DNA of 64,000 nt from Gemmatimonadales bacterium. GTDB taxonomy: Bacteria; Gemmatimonadota; Gemmatimonadetes; Gemmatimonadales; GWC2-71-9. Where the stretch lies: NCBI GenBank assembly GCA_036500345.1, contig DASYCE010000010.1, forward strand, positions 1 to 64,000, given 5' to 3'. Position numbers and translations under genes: made by a program. The notes under the pieces were generated by a model that saw only the letters and a list, made by a program, of their open reading frames with translations, was not told the origin of the DNA and made no database searches. Each line of letters begins with the position of its first letter. Position 1 is the stretch's first letter. This document shows positions 22,897-31,849 of this stretch, piece by piece.

Positions 22897-23431
22897 TGGG
22901 ATCCACCCGGAAGAGCACCTGTCCGTATTCGACCGGCGAAGTGTCGTCCACCAGGACTTCACGCACCACGCCTGTGACCTCGGCCTCGATCTCGTTCATG
23001 ATCTTCATCGCTTCGATGATGCACACCGTCTGCCCGGAGGAGACCCGCGAGCCGACGCGAACGTACGGCTCCGCGCCCGGTTCCGGCTGGGCGTAGAACG
23101 TCCCGACCATCGGCGACCGCACCTCCTTCAAGGTGCTCGCCGCCGGCGTCGGTGCCGCGGCAGCCGGCGCACCCTCGGCGCCCGGTGCCGCCTGTGGTGC
23201 CGACGGCGCAGCGACGAATTGCTGCGGCATCGCCGCGACCGCCGGTCCGCCCTGATTGGTGCGCGTGATCACGACGCCGGTGCCGAAGAACCCCTTGAGT
23301 TCGATCGACCCGATTTCGGGACGCTCCCGCAGCAAGTGCGCGAGGCGCCGAACGTCGCGGAAATCGATCCCCTTGAGCCCCGGGATCTGCTCGATGGCTC
23401 GCGCCAGTTCCTGCATTTCTTCTGGCGTCAT
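22889..23431 (-). CDS. accB: Biotin carboxyl carrier protein of acetyl-CoA carboxylase
   Basis: A 180-residue carrier. A helical N-terminal domain is followed by an Ala/Pro linker (about 75-100) and the biotinyl domain, starting at VRSPMVGTFY. The biotinylated lysine is in the canonical EAMKIMNEIEAE, and VEYGQVLFRVDP closes the domain. ATG 23431 overlaps the efp stop (ATGA). The efp-accB-accC order is common in bacteria; here pilT is inserted between accB and accC. Confidence 0.96.
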   Translation of the reverse strand: MTPEEMQELARAIEQIPGLKGIDFRDVRRLAHLLRERPEIGSIELKGFFGTGVVITRTNQGGPAVAAMPQQFVAAPSAPQAAPGAEGAPAAAAPTPAASTLKEVRSPMVGTFYAQPEPGAEPYVRVGSRVSSGQTVCIIEAMKIMNEIEAEVTGVVREVLVDDTSPVEYGQVLFRVDPNG

Positions 23432-23988
23432 ACGCGTGTCAGGTATTTGTCTTCGCGGCGGTCGACCCGGATGGTCGTGCCCCGTTCGATGTACAGCGGG
23501 ACCTGGACGACCGCGCCGGTTTCGAGCCGCGCTGGCTTGGTCCCGCCGGTGGCCGTATCCCCGCGAATTCCCGGATCAGTCTCCACGATCTCGAGCTCCA
23601 CGAAATTGGGTAGGTCAACGAGAATCACCTGCTCGTCATGCACCAGGCCGGTGCACTCCATCCCTTCCTTCAGGTACTTCAGCTGGTCGGCGCCGATCAA
23701 TGTTGCAGTAAGCATGACATCGTCAAACGACTGCAGGTCCATGAAGTGATAGAAGTCGCCGTCGCGGTACGAGTAGGTCATCGGCCGGTACGAGAGATCG
23801 GCCGGATAGATCCGCTCTCCGGAGGGAAAGGTCTTTTCGAGCACCGCACCGGTCCGGACGTTCTTGAGCTTGGTTCGAACGAAGGCGCTTCCCTTCCCTG
23901 GCTTGACGTGCTGAAAGTAGCTCACCTGCATCAACTGGCCATCGAGATCCAATACGATCCCGTTCTTGATGTCCGCGGTCGTCGCCAC
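23428..23988 (-). CDS. efp: Translation elongation factor P
   Basis: A 186-residue three-barrel protein that relieves ribosome stalling at polyproline. The N-terminal KOW-like domain carries the modification-loop sequence FQHVKPGKGSAFVR with Lys32 at the tip, as in the EpmA-lysylated or unmodified types and not the rhamnosylated Arg type. C-terminal OB domains follow and end in TTIRVDRREDKYLTRV. The GTG start at 23988 is preceded by AGGAG at six bases and gives the standard length. Many proteins in the window have Pro runs (Pal, the large TPR protein), plausible clients. Confidence 0.95.
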   Translation of the reverse strand: MATTADIKNGIVLDLDGQLMQVSYFQHVKPGKGSAFVRTKLKNVRTGAVLEKTFPSGERIYPADLSYRPMTYSYRDGDFYHFMDLQSFDDVMLTATLIGADQLKYLKEGMECTGLVHDEQVILVDLPNFVELEIVETDPGIRGDTATGGTKPARLETGAVVQVPLYIERGTTIRVDRREDKYLTRV

Positions 23989-23999
23989 CGTGCTCCTGC

Positions 24000-25088
24000 C
24001 TATGTATCGAGAATGATCAATTCGGTGTGGCCGTCCGAGAGGAGGGTGCCCCCCTCGGGGGTGAGCCAGACGTCGTCCTCGATCCGGACGCCGCCCCATC
24101 CAGCAAGATAGATCCCCGGTTCGACGGTGACCACCGTCCCGGCCGGAAGGATGGCCTCGGCGGTCACCGCAAGTCTCGGCGCTTCATGGACTTCCAGTCC
24201 AAGGCCGTGGCCGAGGGAATGGCCGAACTCCGGGCCATGGCCTCGGGCGGCGATCAGGTCGCGGGCGAGCGCGTCTCCCTCCCGGCCCGTGAGGCCGCTG
24301 TGCAGCCCCGCGATCGCCCTCGCCTGGGCCTGCCGCACGATCTCGTAGATCTCCCGTTGCCGCCCGTCGGGGGCCCCGACAGCGAATGTACGGGTAATAT
24401 CGGAACAATATCCGTCGACTTGTGCTCCAAAGTCGATCAACAGGAATTCTCCGCGCGCAATCGCCTTTTCGCTGCTCCTGGCATGGGGCAACGCGGACCG
24501 CGGCCCAGAGGCGACGATCGTCTGGAACGGGTGCCACTGACTTCCGCGGTGCCGCAACGCCGACTCGAGCCGGGCTGCGATGTCGATCTCCCGATCGCCG
24601 GGTCGGATGGTTTCAATCGTTTCGGCGAGACTCTCCTGCGCGAGCGCCGCCGCGGCGACGATCGCGGCGACTTCGTCGTCGTCCTTGACCTGGCGGAACC
24701 CCTCAACGAGTTCGACGGCGGCGACCAGTGCGCGATTGACCACCGTCGGCAGCCGCTCGGCATCACGCACCGTGGTCGCATGCGACTCGTAGGCAACAGC
24801 GCTGAATGGTGGCGTCGATTCGAACCATCGCTTGAGCCTGTCCCACAAATTGGCGCGCTCGATCAGGACCGTCGCCGCGCCGCCGACCTCGGCCGCCGCC
24901 TGCGTCTCGTAGCGAAAGTCGGTGATGAGCGTGGCGTGGTCTTCCGAGATCACCAGGACGCCGGCGGACCCCGTGAAACCGGTGAGCCATCGGATGTTCG
25001 GCAGGTGTGTCACGATCAATGCGTCCGCGCCGATTCCCGGCAGTGCCGCGGCGACGGTGCGTTGGCGGGCGGCTCGCCGATCAGACAT
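24000..25088 (-). CDS. M24 family metallopeptidase (Xaa-Pro aminopeptidase/dipeptidase type)
   Basis: Pita-bread-fold aminopeptidase of 362 residues removing N-terminal residues before proline. The N-terminal creatinase-like domain contains LPNIRWLTGFTGSAGVLV. All five metal ligands are visible in the C-terminal domain: Asp in LLIDFGA, Asp in YCSDITRTF, His in HSLGHGLGLEVHE, Glu in TVEPGIYL and Glu in VRIEDDVW. It sits immediately upstream of efp (11-base gap), a widespread pepQ-efp pairing. No signal peptide, so cytoplasmic. Confidence 0.92.
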   Translation of the reverse strand: MSDRRAARQRTVAAALPGIGADALIVTHLPNIRWLTGFTGSAGVLVISEDHATLITDFRYETQAAAEVGGAATVLIERANLWDRLKRWFESTPPFSAVAYESHATTVRDAERLPTVVNRALVAAVELVEGFRQVKDDDEVAAIVAAAALAQESLAETIETIRPGDREIDIAARLESALRHRGSQWHPFQTIVASGPRSALPHARSSEKAIARGEFLLIDFGAQVDGYCSDITRTFAVGAPDGRQREIYEIVRQAQARAIAGLHSGLTGREGDALARDLIAARGHGPEFGHSLGHGLGLEVHEAPRLAVTAEAILPAGTVVTVEPGIYLAGWGGVRIEDDVWLTPEGGTLLSDGHTELIILDT

Positions 25089-25127
25089 CAGCAGTTCCGT
25101 CGCCGTCCGCGCGCTGTTCGCCGAAGG

Positions 25128-25571
25128 TCAGGTTTTCCGCCGGAGCACGTCGATCAATCCGTCGAGTGCAAGCAGGTAGCCGTACCCGCCGAAGCCGCAG
25201 ATCATTCCGATGGCAAGGTCGGCGGTCACCGAGCGATGCCGAGCCGCTTCGCGAGTGAAGAGGTTCGAGAGATGGACTTCCACGAACGGAACCGGAGCGG
25301 CAAGGAAGGCATCCCGCAGAGCGAGCGACGTATGGGTGTATGCGCCGAGGTTGACGATCGCGCCGTCGGCGCGACCGCGAAGCCCCTGGACCAGGTCAAC
25401 CAGTTCGCCCTCGTGATTCGACTGGGTCCACTCGACAGTCACACCCAGCGCGCCGGCGCGGGTCCGCAGCGCAGATTCGATATCGGCGAGGGTCGCAGTG
25501 CCGTAAATCGACGGCTCGCGGGTGCCGAGGAGATTGAGGTTGGGGCCGTTCACGACCACGACGGTTGTCAT
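25128..25571 (-). CDS. aroQ: Type II 3-dehydroquinate dehydratase
   Basis: Shikimate-pathway enzyme of 147 residues, the normal length for the dodecameric type II family. Motifs are VNGPNLNLLGTREPSIYG (flexible lid with the catalytic Tyr), QSNHEGELVDLVQ, GAIVNLGAYTHTSLALRDA, VEVHLSN (catalytic His) and the closing GFGGYGYLLALDGL. The start overlaps the stop of the TPR gene (ATGA). No other aro gene is in the window. Confidence 0.96.
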   Translation of the reverse strand: MTTVVVVNGPNLNLLGTREPSIYGTATLADIESALRTRAGALGVTVEWTQSNHEGELVDLVQGLRGRADGAIVNLGAYTHTSLALRDAFLAAPVPFVEVHLSNLFTREAARHRSVTADLAIGMICGFGGYGYLLALDGLIDVLRRKT

Positions 25572-26323
25572 CGTTCGAGCTCCCGCAGCCAGCTCTGGAA
25601 TGCCGCCAGATCGTTGTCACTCGGCGGCACGACCGGCGGCGCCTGGAAGAACGCGTCGTAGCTCGACGCGGATGAGACGGGAGAGGGTCCTGCCGCGGCA
25701 ACCGCGACGAGCCAGTCGCGCACCGACTTCCCGCCCGAGCGCGTCGCATCGAACGGGCGAGGGAGCGCGGCCACGAGCTCCTGCCGCACGCCGTCGCGGC
25801 GGGCAGCGAGGGCGCGATTCTCCGGGTCGCGAGCCACCAGGAGTTCGAACACCTCGAGCGCCTGATCGAGATGTCCCTGCCCGCGGTAGAGCATCGCCAG
25901 CGACTCGGTCGCCAACGGCGCCTCGACCACTTCGTCGGCGATCATGTCGAAACCGTCGGGTACGGCATCCTGACCCTCCGGCGCTGGCACCGCTTCGCCC
26001 GCGGCGGCAATCGATTCGCCGGAATCGCCGGGCAGATCGGCGAGCATGCTCAGCACTACCGGATGTTCGGCGTCGATCGCTCGTGCCGCGGCGAGGGCCG
26101 CGCGAGTGCCCTCGGGATCGTTGCGGTCGCGGTGAATCCGTGCCAGGACCAAGTGCCCGGGGAGGTACTCGGGATTCGCCCCGATCCCCGCCTGGGCCAC
26201 GGCGCGCGCCGCGTCGAGGTCGCCAAGCTTCCGCAGCCCATCGGCAAGTGGCGCGAATACCCGGCTTCCGGGATCGGCCGAGAGGCGCTGTGCGAGACGG
26301 TGGAGCTCGGGGCTGGAGGGCAT
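25568..26323 (-). CDS. Tetratricopeptide-repeat protein
   Basis: A 251-residue cytoplasmic protein. TPR-like helix pairs occupy the N-terminal 90 residues (LAQRLSADPGSRVFAPLADG, GDLDAARAVAQAGIGANPEY) and a further repeat lies near 140-170 (LYRGQGHLDQALEVFELLVA). The last 60 residues are Ser/Pro-rich and end in a short helix. It looks like a scaffold with no catalytic motif. It is the first gene of the aroQ-efp-acc chain and has its own TATCTT motif six bases before the ATG. Confidence 0.75.
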   Translation of the reverse strand: MPSSPELHRLAQRLSADPGSRVFAPLADGLRKLGDLDAARAVAQAGIGANPEYLPGHLVLARIHRDRNDPEGTRAALAAARAIDAEHPVVLSMLADLPGDSGESIAAAGEAVPAPEGQDAVPDGFDMIADEVVEAPLATESLAMLYRGQGHLDQALEVFELLVARDPENRALAARRDGVRQELVAALPRPFDATRSGGKSVRDWLVAVAAAGPSPVSSASSYDAFFQAPPVVPPSDNDLAAFQSWLRELER

Positions 26324-26329
26324 TGTCTG

Positions 26330-26335
26330 AAGATA
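26330..26335 (-). promoter_or_regulatory. Putative -10 element of the TPR-aroQ-efp operon
   Basis: TATCTT on the minus strand, six bases before the ATG at 26323. It is one of the best TANNNT-N6-ATG matches in the window, with no Shine-Dalgarno, and predicts a leaderless operon start. Confidence 0.5.
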
Positions 26336-26390
26336 AGGCGGGCAGTCCGGCGTACCACGTCACTACTAGCCCGGAGGCCCGGGGATCACC

Positions 26391-26396
26391 TAACTT
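26391..26396 (+). promoter_or_regulatory. Putative -10 element of the PpiD-like gene
   Basis: TAACTT on the plus strand, eight bases before the ATG at 26405. It lies 55 bases from the divergent TATCTT, so the two operons share an 81-base promoter gap. Confidence 0.42.
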
Positions 26397-26404
26397 TCCG
26401 GGCT

Positions 26405-28264
26405 ATGATGCAAGCCTTCCGAAATGCGGCAAAGCCGGTCGTCTATCTCATCACCATCACCTTCATGTCGTGGATGATCCTGGACCTCAGCGGGATCACC
26501 GGCAAGGGTGGGTTCTTCACCAAGACATCCGTCGGCTCCATCAACGGGGAGCCGGTGGATATCCGCGCCTTCCAGGCGGCGGTCCAGAACGCGACGACCC
26601 AGCGCCAGCAGTCCGGCGGTGGCACGATGTCGCTCGACGAGACCGAGCAGCTTCGCGACGATGTGTGGAATCAGTTCATCGAAACCACCGTCGTCGACGA
26701 GCAGGTGAAGAAGTACCATATCACCACCTCGCCCGACGAAATCACCGAGTGGATCCGGAACGTCCCGCCGCAGGAGATCCAGTCGGTTCCCGACTTCCAG
26801 ACCAACGGCACGTTCGATCTGAGCAAGTATCAGCGCTGGCTCGCGTCGCCGGTCGGACAGCAGTACGTCCCGTCCATGGAAGCGCAGGCGCGCGAGCAGA
26901 TCCTTCGCACCAAGCTGTTCGGTGCGGTGACGTCGGACGTCTACCTCTCCGACGCGTCGCTCTGGCAGCGGTATCGCGACCAGAACGAGAAGGTGAAGAT
27001 CTCGCTCACGCCGATCATCGGACTGAACGTCGTCCCGGACAGCACCGTCAACGTGTCCGAGAGCGACATCGCGGATTACTACAAGGCTCACGTCAAGGAT
27101 CTGGCGCGGCCCAAGACAGCGTTCATGAGTTTCGTCGCCGTGCCGCACCGCCTCGATGCGAGCGACAGTGCAGCGGCACTTGCGCACGCGAAGGCGCTGC
27201 GCGACGAGATCACCGGCGGGACCACCTTCGAGGAAGTCGCCAAGCGCGAATCGAGCGACTCGGTGAGCGCCAAGAACGGCGGCGACCTCGGCGAGCTGAC
27301 CAAGGGCCAGAAGGGGCTCGATCCGGCATTCGAAGCGGCGGCGTTCGCGTTGCCGGTCAATACGGTGTCGCAGCCGGTATTGAGCGCGTTTGGCTATCAC
27401 CTCATCGAGGTGACCAAGAAGAACGGCGACAAGATCTCGGTCCGGCATATCCTGATTCCGATCGAACTGGCGGGCGCGCACCGCAACCTGGTCGACGCCG
27501 AAACCGACTCGCTCCAGCGGCTCGCGGCGGAGCGGCTCGATCCCGCCGCGCTCGACACCGTGGCCCGAGCGCTCAAGCTCCAGATCGTCCGCACCGGTCC
27601 GGTCGGCGAAGGGTCGCACCTCCAGCTCGGGACCTACGTGATCCCCGACGCCGCCACCTGGGCGTTCCAGGCGAAGAATGGCGAAACATCACCGGTGATC
27701 GATGGTGAAGTCGCGTCGTACGTCTTCCGTCTTGATTCGATTCAGCCGGCCGGGACACCGACGCTGGCGCAGATGCACGACATCGTGATGCTCAAGGTCC
27801 GGCAGGAGAAGAAGACGGCACGTGCCAAGGAAATCGCGCAGGACCTGATCAAGCGCGTGAACGGTGGCGCGTCGCTCGCCGATGCATCGAAGGCGCTGGG
27901 GTTGCCGAATCGCGACTTCGATGCGTTCAGCCGCGTGTCACCGCCGTTGACCAATCCGCAGGTCGTCGGGACGGCGTTCGGCCTCCCCGAGGGCGCGCTG
28001 AGCGGCGTCATCGACACGCCCGACGGGCTCTACGTCATCAAGGTGCTGCAGCACATCCCCGCCGACTCGGCGGCGTTCGTCAAGGACAAGGACAAGTTCG
28101 CGGCCGATGTCATCCGGTCGGTACGCGGGGAGCGCGTGCGCGACTATCTCGCGGATCTTCGCGAGACCGCGAAGATCCAGGACAACCGCAACGACATTTT
28201 CAAGACGAATGCGCAGACCGAGGCGCTCAACGCCGCCGCGCAGGGAAAGACGGGACCGCAGTAA
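26405..28264 (+). CDS. Membrane-anchored periplasmic peptidyl-prolyl isomerase/chaperone (PpiD/SurA-like)
   Basis: A 619-residue foldase with one N-terminal membrane anchor (PVVYLITITFMSWMILDL, about 11-28) and a periplasmic body, as in PpiD. A SurA-N-like chaperone region (about 40-190) precedes a parvulin domain around 240-345, recognisable from SVSAKNGGDLGELTKGQK and the FALPVNTVSQPV stretch. A second parvulin-like half (KKNGDKISVRHILIP) and a helical C-terminus follow. It should help fold outer-membrane proteins such as the LptD part and the usher-like barrel of this window. ATG 26405 precedes the anchor, and a second ATG is the next codon. Confidence 0.85.
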   Translation: MMQAFRNAAKPVVYLITITFMSWMILDLSGITGKGGFFTKTSVGSINGEPVDIRAFQAAVQNATTQRQQSGGGTMSLDETEQLRDDVWNQFIETTVVDEQVKKYHITTSPDEITEWIRNVPPQEIQSVPDFQTNGTFDLSKYQRWLASPVGQQYVPSMEAQAREQILRTKLFGAVTSDVYLSDASLWQRYRDQNEKVKISLTPIIGLNVVPDSTVNVSESDIADYYKAHVKDLARPKTAFMSFVAVPHRLDASDSAAALAHAKALRDEITGGTTFEEVAKRESSDSVSAKNGGDLGELTKGQKGLDPAFEAAAFALPVNTVSQPVLSAFGYHLIEVTKKNGDKISVRHILIPIELAGAHRNLVDAETDSLQRLAAERLDPAALDTVARALKLQIVRTGPVGEGSHLQLGTYVIPDAATWAFQAKNGETSPVIDGEVASYVFRLDSIQPAGTPTLAQMHDIVMLKVRQEKKTARAKEIAQDLIKRVNGGASLADASKALGLPNRDFDAFSRVSPPLTNPQVVGTAFGLPEGALSGVIDTPDGLYVIKVLQHIPADSAAFVKDKDKFAADVIRSVRGERVRDYLADLRETAKIQDNRNDIFKTNAQTEALNAAAQGKTGPQ

Positions 28265-28268
28265 GCGG

Positions 28269-28529
28269 TTACTGCGACAGGCGCTTCGGCTCTCCGCCGG
28301 CCGCCGGACGATTCTCCTGATCCATCATCCGCTGTGGGCCCGGCGCGCGATCATCGTGCGTCGGGGCGTTCAGCGCGTCCTGCGTATCGCTGAGTGATTT
28401 CTTGAACTCACGAATCCCCTTCCCCAGCCCCTGCCCGATCTCCGGAATCTTCTTGGCACCGAACACCAGGAGGAAGATCAACGCCAGGACGAGAATCTCG
28501 CCGAATCCGATCTCTTTTCCGAACGGCAT
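28269..28529 (-). CDS. tatA: Sec-independent translocase subunit TatA
   Basis: An 86-residue TatA with the standard layout: short periplasmic N-terminus, one membrane helix (GEILVLALIFLLVFGAKKIPE), the FGAKKIPEIGQGLGKGIREFKK hinge and amphipathic helix (given here as its parts FGAKKIPEI and GLGKGIREFKK), and a polar unstructured tail. It forms the pore or membrane-weakening component of Tat export. The TatC domain is encoded 3 kb upstream on the same strand in a fused gene; no separate TatB is seen. It converges with the PpiD-like gene, 4 bases apart. Confidence 0.93.
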   Translation of the reverse strand: MPFGKEIGFGEILVLALIFLLVFGAKKIPEIGQGLGKGIREFKKSLSDTQDALNAPTHDDRAPGPQRMMDQENRPAAGGEPKRLSQ

Positions 28530-28541
28530 ATCAACCTCTCT

Positions 28542-28814
28542 TCAGAAGAGCGATCGAGCGAGGTAGTACGCTACTGCCACGCCGATCAGGCTCAAAACAG
28601 ACACATTCAGACCGAGTGGTCCAAGGGAGAATGATACCACCAGGAGGTTGACCGAGACAGGTCCGATCGATGGTGTCACCGAGAACGTAAAGAACGATCG
28701 GGCGGCGCTGTCGGGAAGAAATCGGGCCAGGAGTTCCCGCGCGAACCCGCCGATGATGAACCCGATCACGAGGACACCGAGGTAGAAGCGGGGGCGTTTC
28801 GGTCCGGCAGGCAT
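28542..28814 (-). CDS. Small two-helix membrane protein, DUF4321-like
   Basis: A 90-residue membrane protein with an N-terminal basic stretch (GPKRPRFY), one helix at about 11-32 and a second at about 65-88. The middle reads as beta-rich (ITPSIGPVSVNLLVVSFSLGPLGLNVSV pattern, shown here only in outline), as in DUF4321 proteins, which have no assigned function. The start shares one base with the polyprenyl synthase stop (TGATG) and tatA follows 12 bases downstream, so it is probably made together with both. Confidence 0.7.
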   Translation of the reverse strand: MPAGPKRPRFYLGVLVIGFIIGGFARELLARFLPDSAARSFFTFSVTPSIGPVSVNLLVVSFSLGPLGLNVSVLSLIGVAVAYYLARSLF

Positions 28815-29806
28815 CAGCGGCGACGCTCCAGGACGTAGGTGAGAGATGCGCGCAGCGACGCGCGCGCGGGGGTCTCGGGAAGCGAATCGAGCTCCTCGTC
28901 GGCCTGAGCCGCCAGCCGCTGCGCCCGTTCCCGCGCCTGTTCGAGGCCGCCATGCGCCGCGACCGCGGCCACCACTGATGCGATCGCCGCATCATCGGGT
29001 TCCGGGTTCTGCAGCAGCGCCTCGAGGTGACGCCGCTCGACCTTGGTGAACCGCGGGAGCGCGTAGATCAGCGGCAGTGTGACCTTGTGCTCGCGCAGGT
29101 CGAGCCCGGATGGTTTCCCGGTGCTCGACATGTCGGCGGTGTAGTCGAGCAGGTCGTCGACGATCTGGAACGCCTGTCCGAGCCGCTCGCCAAATCGCGC
29201 CAGCGTCGCCCGCTGCTCGCGGGGCGCGCCCAAGGCGCCGGTTTCGCAGGCACCCGAGATCAGCGACGCTGTTTTCGAGGTGATCAGGAGGTCGTACTCG
29301 TCCTCGCTGAACGCCAGCGGATCGTGAGCGAGCAGTTGACGCATTTCGCCGACGGTCATCTCGTTGGTCACGCGCGCGAGGATGGCGAGCGCGTTCAGAT
29401 CACCGATGCGCACCAGCTCGACGACAGCGCGCGAGTAGAGAAAATCTCCCATGATCACCGAGACCTGATGGGAGAAGAGGGCGTTGATCGTCGGCATCCC
29501 GCGCCGCAGGACGGAATGATCGACGGCGTCGTCGTGGACCAGCGTGGCGAGATGGATCAGCTCGATCACCGCCGCGAGGGTGGCGCCGTGCGGTGACGGT
29601 CCGCCGGTCGCTTCGTCCGCGAGGAGCACCAACGTCGGACGGAACATCTTGCCGCGCATCCGCATCAGGTGCTGGTTGACGTCGCTGATCAGCGGAAAGT
29701 CCGCCTCGATCATCCGCCGCATCTCGACTTCGACCTGCGCGAGCCGCGGTTCGATCGCCGCCTGCAGATCGCTCAGCGTGATCGACCCGAGGAGAGGCGC
29801 CGTCAT
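28814..29806 (-). CDS. Polyprenyl diphosphate synthase (trans, octaprenyl/solanesyl type)
   Basis: All-alpha trans-prenyltransferase of 330 residues. The chain-length region and first Asp-rich motif are HDDAVDHSVLRRG, with GKMFRP upstream, and the second Asp-rich motif is FQIVDDLLDYTAD. Small residues before the first Asp motif suggest a long product, as needed for menaquinone side chains, but length cannot be fixed from sequence. It overlaps the TPR gene stop (ATGA) and is followed by the DUF4321-like gene and tatA. Confidence 0.9.
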   Translation of the reverse strand: MTAPLLGSITLSDLQAAIEPRLAQVEVEMRRMIEADFPLISDVNQHLMRMRGKMFRPTLVLLADEATGGPSPHGATLAAVIELIHLATLVHDDAVDHSVLRRGMPTINALFSHQVSVIMGDFLYSRAVVELVRIGDLNALAILARVTNEMTVGEMRQLLAHDPLAFSEDEYDLLITSKTASLISGACETGALGAPREQRATLARFGERLGQAFQIVDDLLDYTADMSSTGKPSGLDLREHKVTLPLIYALPRFTKVERRHLEALLQNPEPDDAAIASVVAAVAAHGGLEQARERAQRLAAQADEELDSLPETPARASLRASLTYVLERRR

Positions 29807-31719
29807 CCCTGGCCGGTTCCGTCGTGCGAAGGAGGAGTGGTGAGCCGTTCGCTGGCGTCGCGGAAGCCCACGTCGACCGCGATGATCCGCTGGTAATACG
29901 CGATCGCCTCGGCGTGCTTTCCCTGGTCGTCGAGCGCGCGCGCCAGCCAGTAGAGGACGCCGATCTTTTCCGCGTCCCCGCCGGGGTGCGACTCGACCCC
30001 GCGCAGCACCGCTTCGGCCACCGCCGGCCGCCCCTGATCGAAGAAGACTTCGCCGAGCGCTTCGGAGGTGCGGAGCCGGACCTCGGGCGCTCGCAACGCC
30101 TTCTGGAATTCGCCGATCGCTTCGTCGAGGAGGCCCATCTCCTTGAAGGCGATTCCGAGGTCGTAGTGCGCCTGGTGATCCTCGATCGGAAGATTCTGGT
30201 CGAGCGCCCGCTTGAATTCGGCGAGCGCATCGCGGAAGGTGTCGTTCTCGTCGGGGGCAACCTCGGGCATCTCGGTGCGCATCCGCGTCGACGTCGGATG
30301 GTCATCGATCAGCTCGGCGCCGAGGTCGATGAATCCGGCTTCGACATCGCGCCCCGGAGTCGCAGGGCCCATCGCCTGCAGCGCGGCCCGCGCGCGAGCA
30401 TTGCTGTCGTCGATCTCCAGGACCCGCCGGTAGACCGCGACCGCCTTCTCGCCGCTTCCCTCCCGAACCAGTGCGTCGCCCAGTTCGACGTAGGCGTCGC
30501 AGAGCCGACCCTGATCGCGCATCCGCGCCGCAATCTCCACCCGCGTCTGGTAGCGGCCGATGGCACGCGGTTCCGCCTGGATCAGTTCACTGACCACCTG
30601 GAAGGCGTGCAGCCATTCGCTGCGATCCTGGTAGATGCCGAGCGAGCGCTCCAGCGCTGCCATCCCGCCGGCGCGGTCGCCGTGCTCGAGGAGGGCCTGC
30701 GCCATGACGCGTTGTCCCAGCGGATCATCGAGCGCCGCCGGTGGCGGGGGCGGCGGCGGAGGGGATGCCTCCGTCTCGATGAACACCAGACCAGCACCCC
30801 CTTCGGGCGGCGCTGCCGCAGCGGCGTCGGCCTCGTGCGCCCCAGAGACGGCAGTCTGCTCAAATCCGTCAAGCTGAGTGACAGGTCCCGCCTCGATCGA
30901 CCCCGGACCCCCGTCGATCCCTTCGATGCGCTGCACCGGCGCCATGTCGCGGGCGGCCTGTTCGACGCCAACCAGCCCCTCGACGTGCGAGGCCTCGTCC
31001 CGTCGGCCATCATCCGCACTGGTCGATTCCAGGCCGCTGATCGTGACCTCCGGCCGGGTTTCAATCTCGAGGTCGCCAACCACCGACCGCTCCAGGCCGG
31101 TCGATTCATCGAGCGGAACCAATGGCTCAGACGCGCGCTCCAGCTGCAGCGGCCCGGTATCGAGGAAGACGAGCGCCCCTGGGCCGGCGGTCTTTCCGGC
31201 AACCGACTCGGCGGCCTGTTCCGTGGGACGCTCCCGGCCCAGCATCTCGTCGAGCAGGGCGTCCAGCTCGCGCCAGCCAGGGAACTCCCCCCCGAACTGC
31301 GTAATCGCGGTATGCGCTGCGTCACTTCGACCCGCCGCGTTCATCCGGTCGAGATAGAGTTTCAGGTTCTGGCGGACGTCGAAAAGGACCCGCTTCCGGG
31401 CCTGAAGGCGGGCCAGCTCGAGATAGGTCTGGAGGCGATCTGGGGCGACGCGCAGCACCTTGCCGCAGAGCGCGATCGCCGAGTTGAAGAAGCCGAGCTC
31501 GCTGTAGCGGTTAACCGCCTGCTCCCAGGCTTCGCAGGCAGCCGCGTCGTCACCCGCCTTGTGGGCGAGATCGCCGACCCGGTTGTAGAGCGATGGATCC
31601 CCGCCCTCGGACGCCGCTTCCGCCTCGCGAATGGCCTGGCGGTAGAGGTCGATTGCACCCCGCCAGTCCTCGCGTTGTTCGTGCTGGAGAGCGGCGACTT
31701 TCAGCTTCTGCAGCGTCAT
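29803..31719 (-). CDS. Large tetratricopeptide-repeat protein
   Basis: A 638-residue protein with TPR helices at both ends and a low-complexity centre. The N-terminal repeats (about 10-140) include EDWRGAIDLYRQAIREAE and GFFNSAIALCGKVLRVAPDR. A central acidic/Ala-rich region (about 180-340) ends in a run of eight prolines. The C-terminal repeats (about 345-630) include RAGGMAALERSLGIYQDR, GSGEKAVAVYRRVLEIDDS and GLLDEAIGEFQKALRAPEV. No signal peptide; a cytoplasmic scaffold is likely. The 3' end overlaps the polyprenyl synthase start (ATGA). No clear promoter motif is seen before the ATG. Confidence 0.8.
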   Translation of the reverse strand: MTLQKLKVAALQHEQREDWRGAIDLYRQAIREAEAASEGGDPSLYNRVGDLAHKAGDDAAACEAWEQAVNRYSELGFFNSAIALCGKVLRVAPDRLQTYLELARLQARKRVLFDVRQNLKLYLDRMNAAGRSDAAHTAITQFGGEFPGWRELDALLDEMLGRERPTEQAAESVAGKTAGPGALVFLDTGPLQLERASEPLVPLDESTGLERSVVGDLEIETRPEVTISGLESTSADDGRRDEASHVEGLVGVEQAARDMAPVQRIEGIDGGPGSIEAGPVTQLDGFEQTAVSGAHEADAAAAAPPEGGAGLVFIETEASPPPPPPPPAALDDPLGQRVMAQALLEHGDRAGGMAALERSLGIYQDRSEWLHAFQVVSELIQAEPRAIGRYQTRVEIAARMRDQGRLCDAYVELGDALVREGSGEKAVAVYRRVLEIDDSNARARAALQAMGPATPGRDVEAGFIDLGAELIDDHPTSTRMRTEMPEVAPDENDTFRDALAEFKRALDQNLPIEDHQAHYDLGIAFKEMGLLDEAIGEFQKALRAPEVRLRTSEALGEVFFDQGRPAVAEAVLRGVESHPGGDAEKIGVLYWLARALDDQGKHAEAIAYYQRIIAVDVGFRDASERLTTPPSHDGTGQG

Positions 31720-31849
31720 GGTCGGCCGGGGCGGTGGAAGGGGCGCAAGTGTCGATGTGACTTGGAGTTTGAAGTGTATGACCGGGCGGCGGCGGACACA
31801 AGTTGCCCACAACCGGACGCTCCCGGCCGAGCACCCGGTCCCCGGTCCA